From Lysobacterales bacterium (lineage in GTDB: Bacteria > Pseudomonadota > Gammaproteobacteria > Xanthomonadales > Ahniellaceae), in the NCBI GenBank assembly GCA_016703225.1, contig JADJCM010000002.1:186001-250000 (forward strand): a stretch of DNA of 64,000 nucleotides, in the 5' to 3' direction. Under the pieces are notes generated by a model that was not told the origin of the DNA, did no database searches, and saw nothing but the letters and a program-made list of their open reading frames with translations. Of the stretch, positions 26,218 to 34,623 are shown in pieces (the first letter of the stretch is position 1; each line of letters starts with the position of its first letter). The translations under genes were made by a program, and so were the position numbers.

Positions 26218-26949
26218 CTACCCCAAATCCCCGAAGCGCGTTTGCAAGGCGGCGATTGCGGCGAGGCCGGCGGTTTCGGTGCGCAGGATGCGCGGGCCGA
26301 GGGTGATGCGCTGGAAGCGGGCCTGTTCGAGTACGGCCAGGTCGCGGTCGGAGAATCCGCCTTCGGGGCCGATGGCGATGGCGACGGTATCGCGGCACTC
26401 GATGCGCGACAGCGTCTCGCCGCCGTCCGGGTGCAGCACCAGGCGGGTGTCGTCGCCGTCGGCGAACAGGCGCGCGGCGCGCTCCAGCGGCAGCGGCGAT
26501 TCGATCTGCGGCAGTTGCGCGCGGCCGCATTGTTCGCAGGCGGACTCGATCACGCGCTGCCAGTGCAGGATGCGCTTGTCGGCGCGATCTTCGTCGAGAC
26601 GCACCTCGGTGCGGTCGCTGCTGACCGGCACGATCTTGACCACGCCGAGCTCGGTCGCCTTCTGCAGGATCAGGTCCATTTTTTCTCCGCGCGCGATCGC
26701 CTGCACCAGCGTCACCGCCAGCGGCGATTCGGTGCTCACCACATCGACCCGGTTCAGCAGCACGCGCGCCTCGCGCTTGCCGAGGCTGATCTGCCCGGCG
26801 TAGTCGTGGCCATCGCCATTGAACAGGGTCACCGCGTCGCCTTCGCGCAGACGCAGCACGCGCACCGCGTGGTTGGCCGCGGCTTCGGAGAGGATCGCGG
26901 CCTGGCCGGATTGCAGGGGTTGGTCGACGAACAGACGGATGCGGCGCAT
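26218..26949 (-). CDS. rsmE: 16S rRNA (uracil1498-N3)-methyltransferase
   Basis: 243 residues, full length. It methylates N3 of U1498 in 16S rRNA in the 30S subunit. An N-terminal PUA-like RNA-binding domain (RIRLFVDQPL, NHAVRVLRLREGDAVTLFNGDG) is followed by the SPOUT methyltransferase domain (KATELGV, IAIGPEGGFSD, LGPRILRTETA), whose knot binds SAM. It lies eight bases downstream of bioA on the same strand. Its 3' end has been copied twice into the adjacent tandem repeat. Confidence 0.95.
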   Translation of the reverse strand: MRRIRLFVDQPLQSGQAAILSEAAANHAVRVLRLREGDAVTLFNGDGHDYAGQISLGKREARVLLNRVDVVSTESPLAVTLVQAIARGEKMDLILQKATELGVVKIVPVSSDRTEVRLDEDRADKRILHWQRVIESACEQCGRAQLPQIESPLPLERAARLFADGDDTRLVLHPDGGETLSRIECRDTVAIAIGPEGGFSDRDLAVLEQARFQRITLGPRILRTETAGLAAIAALQTRFGDLG

Positions 26950-26956
26950 GGGAACC

Positions 26957-28303
26957 TCAGGAAACGGCGCGCTCGATGCCTTCGCGCGCGACCTCGATCA
27001 TGAACTCGATCTCGTCGGGCGTGATGCAGTAAGGCGGCATGAAATACACGGCGGACCCGAGCGGACGCAGCAACACGCCGCGTTCGAGGCCATGACGATA
27101 CACGCGCAGGCCGCGGCGCTCGCTCCAGTCGAAGGCGCGGCCATCGCCGTCGACCAGATCGAAGGCGGCGATCATGCCGGTCTGGCGCAGATGGCGGACA
27201 TGCGCGTGATGGCGCAGCGGCGCGAGGGTCGTGGCGAGATGCAGGGCCAGCGCGTGATTGCGCTCCAGCACCGGCTCGTCGCGGAAGATGTTCAGCACCT
27301 CGAGCGCGACGCGGCAGCCGAGCGCGTTGCCGGTGTAGCTGTGCGAATGCAGGAACGCGCGCAGCTTGGCGTACTCGTCGTAGAAGCTCTGGTAGACCGC
27401 CTCGGTAGCGAGCACCGCCGACAAGGGCAGGTAACCGCCGCTCAGGCCCTTGGACAGGCACATCAAGTCAGGCGCGATGCCGGCCTGCTCACACGCGAAC
27501 AGGGTGCCGGTGCGGCCGAAGCCGACTGCGATCTCGTCCGCAATCAACAGCACGCCGTGGCGGTCGCAGGCGGCGCGCGCACGCCGCAGGTACTCAGGGT
27601 CATGCATGCGCATGCCGGCGGCACACTGCACCAATGGTTCGAGGATCAGCGCGCAGATCGAATCGCCGTGCTCGGCAAGCAGCGCGTCGAGCGCGTCGGC
27701 GGCGCGCACCGCGACATCGAGCGCGGTCTCGCCCGGTTGCGCAAACGTGGTGTCCGGTGACGGCGCGGTCAGCGGTGTCAGCAGCAGCGGCGCATAGGTT
27801 TCGCGATACAGCGGGATGTCGGTGACCGAGAGCGCGCCGAGCGTTTCGCCGTGATAGCCGCGGGCGAGCGCGACGAACTGCGTGCGCTGCGCATCGCCAC
27901 GGTTGCGGCAATGGTGGAACGCGAGCTTGAGCGCGATCTCGACCGCGCTCGAACCGTTGTCGGCGTACTGCACGCGCGTCAGCCCCTCGGGTGCGACCGC
28001 GATCAGTCGCTCGGCCAGCTCGACCGCGGGTGCATGCGTGAAGCCAGCCAGGATCACGTGTTCGAGCCGGCCGACCTGCTCGCGCAGCGCTGCGTCGAGG
28101 CGCGGGTGCGCGTGCCCGAACAGGTTCACCCACCAGCTCGAGATCGCATCCAGGTAGCGCTTGCCGTCGTGGTCGGTGAGCCACGCGCCGCGGGCGCTTT
28201 GGATCGGAACCATCGGCAGCGTTTCGTGGTCGTGCATCTGCGTGCACGGGTGCCAGACCACGGCCAGGTCGCGGCGGGCGAGTTCGGCATTGTTCGGGCT
28301 CAA
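26957..28303 (-). CDS. bioA: Adenosylmethionine-8-amino-7-oxononanoate aminotransferase
   Basis: 448 residues if started at TTG 28303. It makes 7,8-diaminononanoate in biotin synthesis, using SAM as amino donor and PLP as cofactor. Class III aminotransferase landmarks are present: VWHPCTQMHDHE, SSWWVNLFGHAHP, YADNGSSAVEIALK, LLIADEIAVGFGRTG and the PLP lysine in LMCLSKGLSGGYLPLSA. No ATG precedes the conserved start LARRDLAVVWHPCTQM; the TTG gives the usual length but has no clear ribosome site. It is divergent from gspG, separated by 33 bp. Confidence 0.92.
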   Translation of the reverse strand: MSPNNAELARRDLAVVWHPCTQMHDHETLPMVPIQSARGAWLTDHDGKRYLDAISSWWVNLFGHAHPRLDAALREQVGRLEHVILAGFTHAPAVELAERLIAVAPEGLTRVQYADNGSSAVEIALKLAFHHCRNRGDAQRTQFVALARGYHGETLGALSVTDIPLYRETYAPLLLTPLTAPSPDTTFAQPGETALDVAVRAADALDALLAEHGDSICALILEPLVQCAAGMRMHDPEYLRRARAACDRHGVLLIADEIAVGFGRTGTLFACEQAGIAPDLMCLSKGLSGGYLPLSAVLATEAVYQSFYDEYAKLRAFLHSHSYTGNALGCRVALEVLNIFRDEPVLERNHALALHLATTLAPLRHHAHVRHLRQTGMIAAFDLVDGDGRAFDWSERRGLRVYRHGLERGVLLRPLGSAVYFMPPYCITPDEIEFMIEVAREGIERAVS

Positions 28304-28336
28304 CGTGGAATACCGGTGATGGAGGAGTGCTGGGTT

Positions 28337-28804
28337 ATGATCATGGCCGATTCCGATGACGGCAAGGTGTTTCCGATGCAGGTTCGTGGTGCGCGTGGCT
28401 TCACATTGATCGAGGTGCTGGTGGTGGTGGTGATCCTCGCGATCCTCGCGGCGATCGTGGTGCCGCGCGTGATCGGCCGCACCGACGACGCCATGATCGC
28501 CAAGGCCAAGGCCGACGTGCAGGGCCTGTCGACGGCGCTGAATCTGTACAAGCTCGACAACTTCACCTACCCAAGTACCGACCAGGGCCTCGATGCCCTG
28601 GTGCTGAAACCGGGCGGCAGTCCGGAAGCGGCGAACTGGCGCAGTGGTGGTTACATCGAGCGCCTGCCCAAGGACCCGTGGAATCGCGACTACCAGTACG
28701 TCGCCCCGGGCAGCCACGGCGACTTCGATGTCTATTCGCTCGGCAAGGACGGCCAGAGCGGCGGCGAAGGCATCGCCGCCGACATCGGCAACTGGACCGA
28801 GTGA
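28337..28804 (+). CDS. gspG: Type II secretion major pseudopilin GspG
   Basis: 155 residues from ATG 28337, chosen for the GGAGGAG nine bases upstream; ATG 28376 gives a shorter, more typical leader. The prepilin cleavage site and hydrophobic stalk are clear (RGFTLIEVLVVVVILAILAA). The C-terminal domain has the GspG pattern YPSTDQGLDALV and DPWNRDYQYVAPG...DVYSLGKDGQ. GspG forms the pseudopilus that drives folded exoproteins through the outer-membrane secretin. It heads gspG-H-I-J-K, all with start/stop overlaps. Confidence 0.95.
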   Translation: MIMADSDDGKVFPMQVRGARGFTLIEVLVVVVILAILAAIVVPRVIGRTDDAMIAKAKADVQGLSTALNLYKLDNFTYPSTDQGLDALVLKPGGSPEAANWRSGGYIERLPKDPWNRDYQYVAPGSHGDFDVYSLGKDGQSGGEGIAADIGNWTE

Positions 28805-29334
28805 TTGCGATGCGCGTCGCGACGCGCGGTTTCACCCTGATCGAGGTGCTGGTCACGGTCGTGATCCTGGCCGTGCTCGCCTCGGTGCTGGTGCTATCGG
28901 TCGGTGCTGGTGACGAGGAACAGCGCCTGCAGCGCGAGTCGGAACGGCTGCAGGCGCGCATCGTCTATGCCTGTGAACGCGCCGAACTGACCGGGCGCGA
29001 ACTCGGCTTGCACCTGCGTCGCGGCGGCTATGCCTTCAGCACGCCCTACGGTGAGCAATGGCGCTTCATCGAGGACGACAAGGCGCTGCAACGCGCCTCG
29101 CTGCCGAAGGCGATCACGCTCGCTGCCGGTGACGAGGAACTGGCGACGTCGTTCATCGAGAAGCCGCAGTTCCTGTGCTTCGCCTCGGGCGAGGCGACGC
29201 CGATGCAGATCGAATTCGCCGCCGGCGCCGGCGCCACGCGCTGGCGCATCGACATCGCGCTGGACGGACGCACGCGTCTGCAACGACGCGCGCCGGACGA
29301 CCGCGACTGGCGCGACGCCGGGCGCCAGCCATGA
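28801..29334 (+). CDS. gspH: Type II secretion minor pseudopilin GspH
   Basis: 177 residues from GTG 28801, which overlaps the gspG stop; ATG 28810 is the alternative. Prepilin motif TRGFTLIEVLVTVVILAVLAS, then a β-rich globular part with a GspH-like ERAELTGRELGLHLRRGGYAF segment. It is a minor pseudopilin of the T2SS pilus. Position between gspG and gspI supports the name. Confidence 0.9.
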   Translation: MIAMRVATRGFTLIEVLVTVVILAVLASVLVLSVGAGDEEQRLQRESERLQARIVYACERAELTGRELGLHLRRGGYAFSTPYGEQWRFIEDDKALQRASLPKAITLAAGDEELATSFIEKPQFLCFASGEATPMQIEFAAGAGATRWRIDIALDGRTRLQRRAPDDRDWRDAGRQP

Positions 29335-29702
29335 AGCGCGGCCGCGGCTTCAGCCTGGTCGAAGTGCTGGTCGCGCTCGCCGTCGTCGCGATCGCGCTGG
29401 TCGCCTTGCTCGCCGCGGCCGGGCGCATGGCGCGCGACGCCGATCATCTGCGCGAGCTGACCCTGGCCGACTGGGTCGCCGCCAACGTGCTGGTCGAAAC
29501 CCGCCTGCGCGAGCCGTTTCCGAACCTCGGTCGCAGCGAAGGACGCATGCGCATGGGCACGCGCGAATTCCTCTGGCAGCGCGTGGTGCAGAACACGCCG
29601 GAGCCGGCCTTGCGACGCATCGACGTGCACGTGTTCGCGCACGACGCCGGCAACGACGACGCGCCGATCCACAGTCTGGTCGGCTTTGCGGGGCGGCCAT
29701 GA
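29331..29702 (+). CDS. gspI: Type II secretion minor pseudopilin GspI
   Basis: 123 residues, the usual short GspI. Prepilin motif GRGFSLVEVLVALAVVAIAL, then the GspI region LTLADWVAANVLVETRL. GspI nucleates the tip complex with GspJ and GspK. Its ATG overlaps the gspH stop and its stop overlaps the gspJ start. Confidence 0.92.
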   Translation: MKRGRGFSLVEVLVALAVVAIALVALLAAAGRMARDADHLRELTLADWVAANVLVETRLREPFPNLGRSEGRMRMGTREFLWQRVVQNTPEPALRRIDVHVFAHDAGNDDAPIHSLVGFAGRP

Positions 29703-30349
29703 CAGCCGCGCGTGCCCGCGGTTTCACCCTGGTCGAGGTGCTGGTCGCGGTGTTCATTTTTGCGCTGCTGATGATCGCCGCGTATGGCAGTGTCGATGCG
29801 CTGCTGCGCACGCGTGACGGCCTGGCGCAGCAGAACGGGCGCCTGCGCGAGCTGCAGTTCGCGGTCGGCATGATCGAACGCGACCTGCGTGCGACGATCT
29901 CGCGCCCGGTGCGCGCCGGCTATGGCGAACGCGAACCGGCCCTGATCGGCAGCCGCGACGCGATCGCGTTCACTCGCGCCGGTGCCGCCAATCCGCTGCA
30001 GCTGGAACGCGCACGCATCGAACGTGTCGGGTATGCCTGGCGTGACGGGATGCTGAGCCGCATCGGCTTCGCCGTGCTCGATCGCGCGCCAGCCACGCCG
30101 CCACTGAGCCGCGATCTGCTCGGCAAGGTGCAGCGCATCGGCTTTCGCTATTTCGATGGCCAGCAGTGGCGTGATCAATGGCCGCCGCCGAACGCGCAGC
30201 CGCGGCCGCTGCACGCGCTGCCACGTGCGGTCGAGTTTATGTTCGATGCGGCCGATGTCGGCGTCATCACGCGTCTGGTCGATCTGCCCGAAGTCGACGA
30301 ACCGGCGCCGGGCAGTCGCCAAGGCCCGCCAGCGGGGTTGCCACCATGA
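29699..30349 (+). CDS. gspJ: Type II secretion minor pseudopilin GspJ
   Basis: 216 residues. Prepilin motif ARGFTLVEVLVAVFIFALLM, then the conserved GspJ segment LQFAVGMIERDLRATISRPVR and a strand-rich domain ending in a Pro-rich tail. Part of the GspI-J-K pseudopilus tip. Coupled to both neighbours by ATGA overlaps. Confidence 0.93.
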   Translation: MTAARARGFTLVEVLVAVFIFALLMIAAYGSVDALLRTRDGLAQQNGRLRELQFAVGMIERDLRATISRPVRAGYGEREPALIGSRDAIAFTRAGAANPLQLERARIERVGYAWRDGMLSRIGFAVLDRAPATPPLSRDLLGKVQRIGFRYFDGQQWRDQWPPPNAQPRPLHALPRAVEFMFDAADVGVITRLVDLPEVDEPAPGSRQGPPAGLPP

Positions 30350-31272
30350 AATCGCAGCGCGGGGTGGCCTTGATCGTGGCGGTGCTGCTGGTCGCGCTCG
30401 CCACGCTGATTGTCGCCAGCCTGATCGACACCACCGATCTGGCGCTCGCGCGCACCCGCAATTCGGTGCGCGAGCAGCAGGCGCACGCCTATGCCCGCGG
30501 CCTGGAGACCTGGGCGCTGGACTGGCTGCGGCGCGACCAGAATGAGGAACCGGGGATCGATTCGAATGGCGATATCTGGGCGCGACCCTTGCCGCCGCTG
30601 GATGTCCAGGGCGGGCGCATCGGCGGCCGCCTGCGTGATCTGAACGGCTGCTTCAATCTCAATCATCTGATCGTCAACGGTGTCGAGGACGCGCTCGCGC
30701 GGCGCCGCTTCGAGCGCTTGCTGCGCGCTCTGAAGCTGCCGCCGGAAATCGCCGATGCGGTGGTCGACTACGCCGACGCCGACAACGAGTCCGGCCCGCG
30801 CGGCGCCGAGGACATGGCCTATCTGCTGGTGAGTCCGCCGCGCCGCGCCGCCAATCAACCGTTTGCGCATGTCTCCGAGCTGCGCCTGGTGCGCGGTGTC
30901 GACGAGGCTGCCTTCCGCACGCTCGAAGCCCACGTCTGCGCCAATCCGGAGACCAGCCCGATCAACGTCAACACCGCCACGCCGCCGGTGCTGATGAGTC
31001 TGGTCGAGAACCTCGACGAGGCGCGGGCGCGCAAGCTCAACGACGAAGGCCATGCGCGCATGAGCAGCATCGAAGCCTTCGACGCCAAGCTGACGCAGCT
31101 CGGGCTGGTGCGCGACGGCGGTCCCACCGGGCCCGGCGTCGGCGTCGCCAGCACCCAGTTCCGCGCCGAAGCCGTGATCGAACTCGACGGCATCCCGTTT
31201 CGCTACTACAGCCGCATCGAGCGCAACGAACTCGGCCACCACGTCCGCGCCCGCAGCCGCGGCGTGGACTGA
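30346..31272 (+). CDS. gspK: Type II secretion minor pseudopilin GspK
   Basis: 308 residues. The prepilin-like start SQRGVALIVAVLLVALATL lacks the Glu at +5, as is normal for GspK. The large globular domain includes LNGCFNLNHLI, the SAM-like segment with DYADADNESGPRGAED, and SPINVNTATPPVLMSL, all family hallmarks. GspK caps the pseudopilus. Last gene of this contiguous cluster; gspL resumes 3.4 kb away. Confidence 0.94.
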   Translation: MKSQRGVALIVAVLLVALATLIVASLIDTTDLALARTRNSVREQQAHAYARGLETWALDWLRRDQNEEPGIDSNGDIWARPLPPLDVQGGRIGGRLRDLNGCFNLNHLIVNGVEDALARRRFERLLRALKLPPEIADAVVDYADADNESGPRGAEDMAYLLVSPPRRAANQPFAHVSELRLVRGVDEAAFRTLEAHVCANPETSPINVNTATPPVLMSLVENLDEARARKLNDEGHARMSSIEAFDAKLTQLGLVRDGGPTGPGVGVASTQFRAEAVIELDGIPFRYYSRIERNELGHHVRARSRGVD

Positions 31273-31277
31273 GCCAA

Positions 31278-31298
31278 GCCGCCGCAGCAAGCGGCGGC
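31278..31298. terminator. Hairpin between gspK and the acyltransferase
   Basis: A perfect 8-bp stem (GCCGCCGC with GCGGCGGC) with a 5-base loop between two convergent genes. No T run follows, so it is a weaker terminator candidate. Confidence 0.5.
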
Positions 31299-31304
31299 GG
31301 AACC

Positions 31305-32453
31305 TCAGCCGACCCAGTGGCGGAGCCGCGTGCGCCGCACCAGCAGTTCGTAACTGGTCAGGCACACGGCCAGCGTCAGCCCGACCGAGAGCAGCAGGCC
31401 CGCCGGCCACGCGAGCTCAAGTTCCAGCATGCGGTATTGCAGCGCGAACAGCAGCGGCAGGTGCAGCAGGTAAGTCCAGTACGCGCTGCGCGCGAGATAG
31501 CCGAGCCAGGCGCGTGGACGCGCCAGCCAGCGCAGTCCGGCCAGCAGGCACACCAGGGTGCCCCAGGTCGCGATGAGCGCCTGCAGCAGCGCCGTTGATG
31601 CGGGCGCGTGTCGCGACCAGTCGCCGGCGTCGAAGTTGCTCAACTGCCAGAGGAAGATCGCGTACGCGAGCCCGCACGCGAACAGTGCCGGCCACAGCCA
31701 TCGATGCAGGGGTTTCAGCCAGTCAATGCGTCCATGCAGCGCTGTGCCGAGGGCGAAGAACGGGCCATACAACGCCAGCGCCCAGAACTGCGGGAACAGG
31801 CTCTCCGGTGCCGGATGCGGTGTCGTGGTCAGCAGAAAGCCGGGTGCGACGAGCAGCGGAATCAGCAGCGCGAAACGCTGCGGTGGCATGCGCATCGCGC
31901 GGGCCAGCCCGCTGCCCCAGCCGAGCGTGCGGCCGACCCAGGCCAGCAGCGTGAACAGCAGCAGGTAGTAGAGGAACCACAGGTGGCCGGTGCTCGGGGG
32001 CAACGCCGGCGGATTCGGCATCGCCAGCCATTCCCGCACCATCGACAGGAACGGCGACGGATGCGCGACCTCGGCAACGGCCCACCGCGTGCTCGCCGAC
32101 GTGGCGAGATGGACCAGCGGCCAAGCCACCAGCAGGGGCACCAGGATGCGCCGAACGCGATTTCGCAGCAGGCCACCCATGCCCCGACGCGCGATCAGTC
32201 CGGCGGTGAAGAAGCCGGCGACCGCGAAGAACAGTGGCATGCGCACGAGATGCAGGCACCAGGCGAACGCATCGATCCACGCTGATTGCGTGCGATCGGC
32301 CGTTGGCCAGAAGCCGTGCAGCAACGGACTGTAGGCGAGCGCGGCGTGGAACAGCACGCCGCTGAGCATCGCCAGCGCGCGCAAGTGGTCGAACGCGTGG
32401 ATGCGCGCGTCCGTCGGCGCGGCCGTCGCGGCGCCGGGATCGAGGTGGCTCAT
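31305..32453 (-). CDS. Acyltransferase-3 family membrane protein
   Basis: 382 residues with about ten membrane helices. The start RIHAFDHLRALAMLSGVLFHAA carries the catalytic-type Asp/His of acyltransferase-3 (OpgC/OafA-like) proteins, and PSTGHLWFLYYLLLF is a second family motif. Such enzymes O-acylate glucans, polysaccharides or lipids at the inner membrane. It starts eight bases before the ABC permease on the same strand and probably ends the GntR-ABC operon. Confidence 0.82.
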   Translation of the reverse strand: MSHLDPGAATAAPTDARIHAFDHLRALAMLSGVLFHAALAYSPLLHGFWPTADRTQSAWIDAFAWCLHLVRMPLFFAVAGFFTAGLIARRGMGGLLRNRVRRILVPLLVAWPLVHLATSASTRWAVAEVAHPSPFLSMVREWLAMPNPPALPPSTGHLWFLYYLLLFTLLAWVGRTLGWGSGLARAMRMPPQRFALLIPLLVAPGFLLTTTPHPAPESLFPQFWALALYGPFFALGTALHGRIDWLKPLHRWLWPALFACGLAYAIFLWQLSNFDAGDWSRHAPASTALLQALIATWGTLVCLLAGLRWLARPRAWLGYLARSAYWTYLLHLPLLFALQYRMLELELAWPAGLLLSVGLTLAVCLTSYELLVRRTRLRHWVG

Positions 32454-32461
32454 CGGTGTGC

Positions 32462-33145
32462 TCAGTAGAAGGCGGGTTTGCGACCGTTCGACCAGGTCGC
32501 GAAGGCGAGGCAGGCGAGGCCGGTCAGTACCTGGGCGGCGAGGATGGCGAGGACCGGCGCATGCCAGACCACGGCGTTGCCGCGCACGACCGTCTGCACG
32601 CTCTCCATCTGCCCGATGACCATGAGGAAGGGATTGATCAGCACCATGCTGCCGATCATCACGAACACGTTCCAGCCTTCCGATTCCACCTGCATCGCCA
32701 CCGTCAGCGCAATGCAGTAGGCGACGAGCACGTGGCCGAAGATCAGCGCGGCGAGCACGACCAGCCCATCCGGCAGCGGTGTGCTGAAGACGATGATGGC
32801 GGTGAACAGGGCCATGACCAGGAAGGGCACCGCGAACGTCAGCAGGTTGCCGGCGAGCTTGGCGACGGTGAAGTCGAGCGGAGACACCGGCAGGCTCATG
32901 ACGAAGGCCAGTGTCTGTTCCTTGCGTTCGACCAGCAGCGAGGTCGAGATCGCGAAGCAGGCGATGGCCACCAGGAGGATGATCAGCAACAGCGAGCCGA
33001 TGTAGAACGCCCACGGCTTGGCCATGCCGAGGAAGCCGAGCGAGACGATGCCGGCCAGCAGATACGCGGCCAGTTGCTTCTGGAACAGTTGCCAGTCCTT
33101 GATCATCAGCAGCCGGATGATCGGCCAGTTGAGTTGACGCGTCAT
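32462..33145 (-). CDS. ABC-2 type transporter permease
   Basis: 227 residues, six membrane helices (AAYLLAGIVSLGFLGMA, IGSLLLIILLVAIACFAIS and others), with a short VERKEQTLAFVMSLPVSPLDF loop typical of ABC-2/YtrC-like permeases. The start ATG 33145 overlaps the ATPase stop. It should form the membrane part of an exporter with the 33142-34026 ATPase. Substrate unknown; related systems with GntR regulators respond to envelope stress or antibiotics. Confidence 0.85.
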   Translation of the reverse strand: MTRQLNWPIIRLLMIKDWQLFQKQLAAYLLAGIVSLGFLGMAKPWAFYIGSLLLIILLVAIACFAISTSLLVERKEQTLAFVMSLPVSPLDFTVAKLAGNLLTFAVPFLVMALFTAIIVFSTPLPDGLVVLAALIFGHVLVAYCIALTVAMQVESEGWNVFVMIGSMVLINPFLMVIGQMESVQTVVRGNAVVWHAPVLAILAAQVLTGLACLAFATWSNGRKPAFY

Positions 33146-34026
33146 CGCAGTCCTCCTGCACGCACGGTGGTCACGAAAATGTCTTCCAGCCCCATCGAGT
33201 CGACGCGCTGAACGCTCAGTCCGACCTGCGACAGCCGCTCCGGAAAATCGTCCCGCCAGCCGCGGAATTTCAATTCGACCTGGCTGCCGGCGGCCCGTCG
33301 CTGCACCAGTTCCGGCCACGGGTTGATCGCGTCCGGCACCTCGCCGACGCAGAGCACACGGCGCCATTCGTCGATAAAGCGTTCCTTGTCGGCGCTGGCC
33401 AGCAGGCGGCCCTGGTGCAGGAAGCTGATGCTGTCGGACAACTGCTCGACGTCGTTGGTGTTGTGCGACGAGAACAGCACGCTGCGATGTTCGTCGCGCA
33501 GCACCTCGGCCAGCGCTTCCAGCACTTCGGCGCGCGCGACCGGATCGAGTCCGGTCGTGGGTTCGTCGAGCAGCAGCAGTTTGGGTCGGCGCGCAAGGCA
33601 CAGCAGCAGCAAGGCCTTGACGCGCTGGCCATGCGAAAAGCCGCCAATTGGCTGGTCGGCGCGCAGGTCGAAGCGGCGCATCAGCGAGGCTGCGTAGGCC
33701 GAATCCCATTCGGGATAGATGCCGCGCACCAGTTCGATGTGCCAGGCCAGCGTCTGGCCGCGATACAGGCGCATGTCCTCGGCCGCGAAACCGATGCAGC
33801 GCTTGACCGCGACCTGTGCTTCCGGCAAGCGATGTCCGAGCACTTCGATGGTGCCGGAAGACGGCGCGGCCAGGCCGGTGAGCAGTCGCAGCAGGGTGCT
33901 CTTGCCGGCGCCGTTGACGCCGACAAGGCCCATGATCTGGCCCTCGGGCAGGGTCAGCGACAGGTCGTTGAGGCTGAATTGCGGGTAGTGCTTGCTGACG
34001 CCCTGGAGCACGAAGGCGGCGGTCAT
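33142..34026 (-). CDS. ABC transporter ATP-binding protein
   Basis: 294 residues. Walker A GVNGAGKST, signature GGFSHGQRVK (a variant of LSGGQ), Walker B LLLLDEPTTGLDP and the H-loop SSHNTND are all present. A C-terminal extension of about 90 residues follows, as in YtrB-like subunits. Coupled to the GntR regulator upstream and the permease downstream by ATGA overlaps. Confidence 0.93.
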   Translation of the reverse strand: MTAAFVLQGVSKHYPQFSLNDLSLTLPEGQIMGLVGVNGAGKSTLLRLLTGLAAPSSGTIEVLGHRLPEAQVAVKRCIGFAAEDMRLYRGQTLAWHIELVRGIYPEWDSAYAASLMRRFDLRADQPIGGFSHGQRVKALLLLCLARRPKLLLLDEPTTGLDPVARAEVLEALAEVLRDEHRSVLFSSHNTNDVEQLSDSISFLHQGRLLASADKERFIDEWRRVLCVGEVPDAINPWPELVQRRAAGSQVELKFRGWRDDFPERLSQVGLSVQRVDSMGLEDIFVTTVRAGGLR

Positions 34027-34433
34027 TGGTCGGTTCCTTTGCGGGTAGCGGTGAGGGGGGTGTTGGCGGTGCTGTCGAGCACGCGGGCGAGGCGCTGATG
34101 CAACGCGTCGCGCCCCAGGCCGAGGCGCGCCGCGGTGGCTGCGGCTTCGGTCAGTTGCAGGTCCAGGTGATGGTCGAGCAGCCCGCGCGCCTGGTCCTTC
34201 TGCTCGGACACCACCGAGCCCTTGCCATGGCGCGTACTGATCACGCCGGCGCGTTCGAGGTCTTCATAAGCGCGCTTGACGGTGATGACGCTGACGCCGC
34301 TGGTTGCGGCGAGCTCGCGGATCGACGGTAACGACTGGCCCGGCGTCCAGTCGCCGGCCATCACCCGTGCGGTGATCTGGTCGACGATCTGCTGGTACAT
34401 CGGCCTCGGGTCGCTGGCGGAGAGCAGGAGCAT
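34023..34433 (-). CDS. GntR-family regulator, YtrA type
   Basis: 136 residues: an N-terminal winged helix (PMYQQIVDQITARVMAGDW, PSIRELAATSGVSVITVKRAYEDL) and a short helical C-terminal dimerisation segment, the YtrA layout. ATG 34433 is used because the YtrA core starts there; ATG 34451 would lie inside the operator-like repeat. It probably represses its own ABC-transporter operon, releasing it on an unknown signal. Confidence 0.9.
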   Translation of the reverse strand: MLLLSASDPRPMYQQIVDQITARVMAGDWTPGQSLPSIRELAATSGVSVITVKRAYEDLERAGVISTRHGKGSVVSEQKDQARGLLDHHLDLQLTEAAATAARLGLGRDALHQRLARVLDSTANTPLTATRKGTDQ

Positions 34434-34442
34434 CGTGGGTTC

Positions 34443-34476
34443 ACTGTGCATCTGTAATAGACACAGTATGCACAGT
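34443..34476. promoter_or_regulatory. Operator-like inverted repeat upstream of the GntR gene
   Basis: Perfect 9-nt arms ACTGTGCAT (34443-34451) and ATGCACAGT (34468-34476) with a second nested CTGT/ACAG pair inside. The element begins 10 bases upstream of the GntR start, and a TTGCAG...TACTGT promoter-like pair overlaps it on the minus strand. This fits autoregulation by the YtrA-type protein. Confidence 0.65.
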
Positions 34477-34623
34477 GCCTCGACGTCCTGCAAGCCCCAA
34501 CTGGCCGACCGGCAGCGTGGATGGCGGCGACTGGCACCGAAGGGACGGCGGTGCCGAGCAAGCAATCGGTTCGCCGAAGCGATGCGGGCGCTGGCTAGAA
34601 TAGGCCGATGATGAACGAAGACG

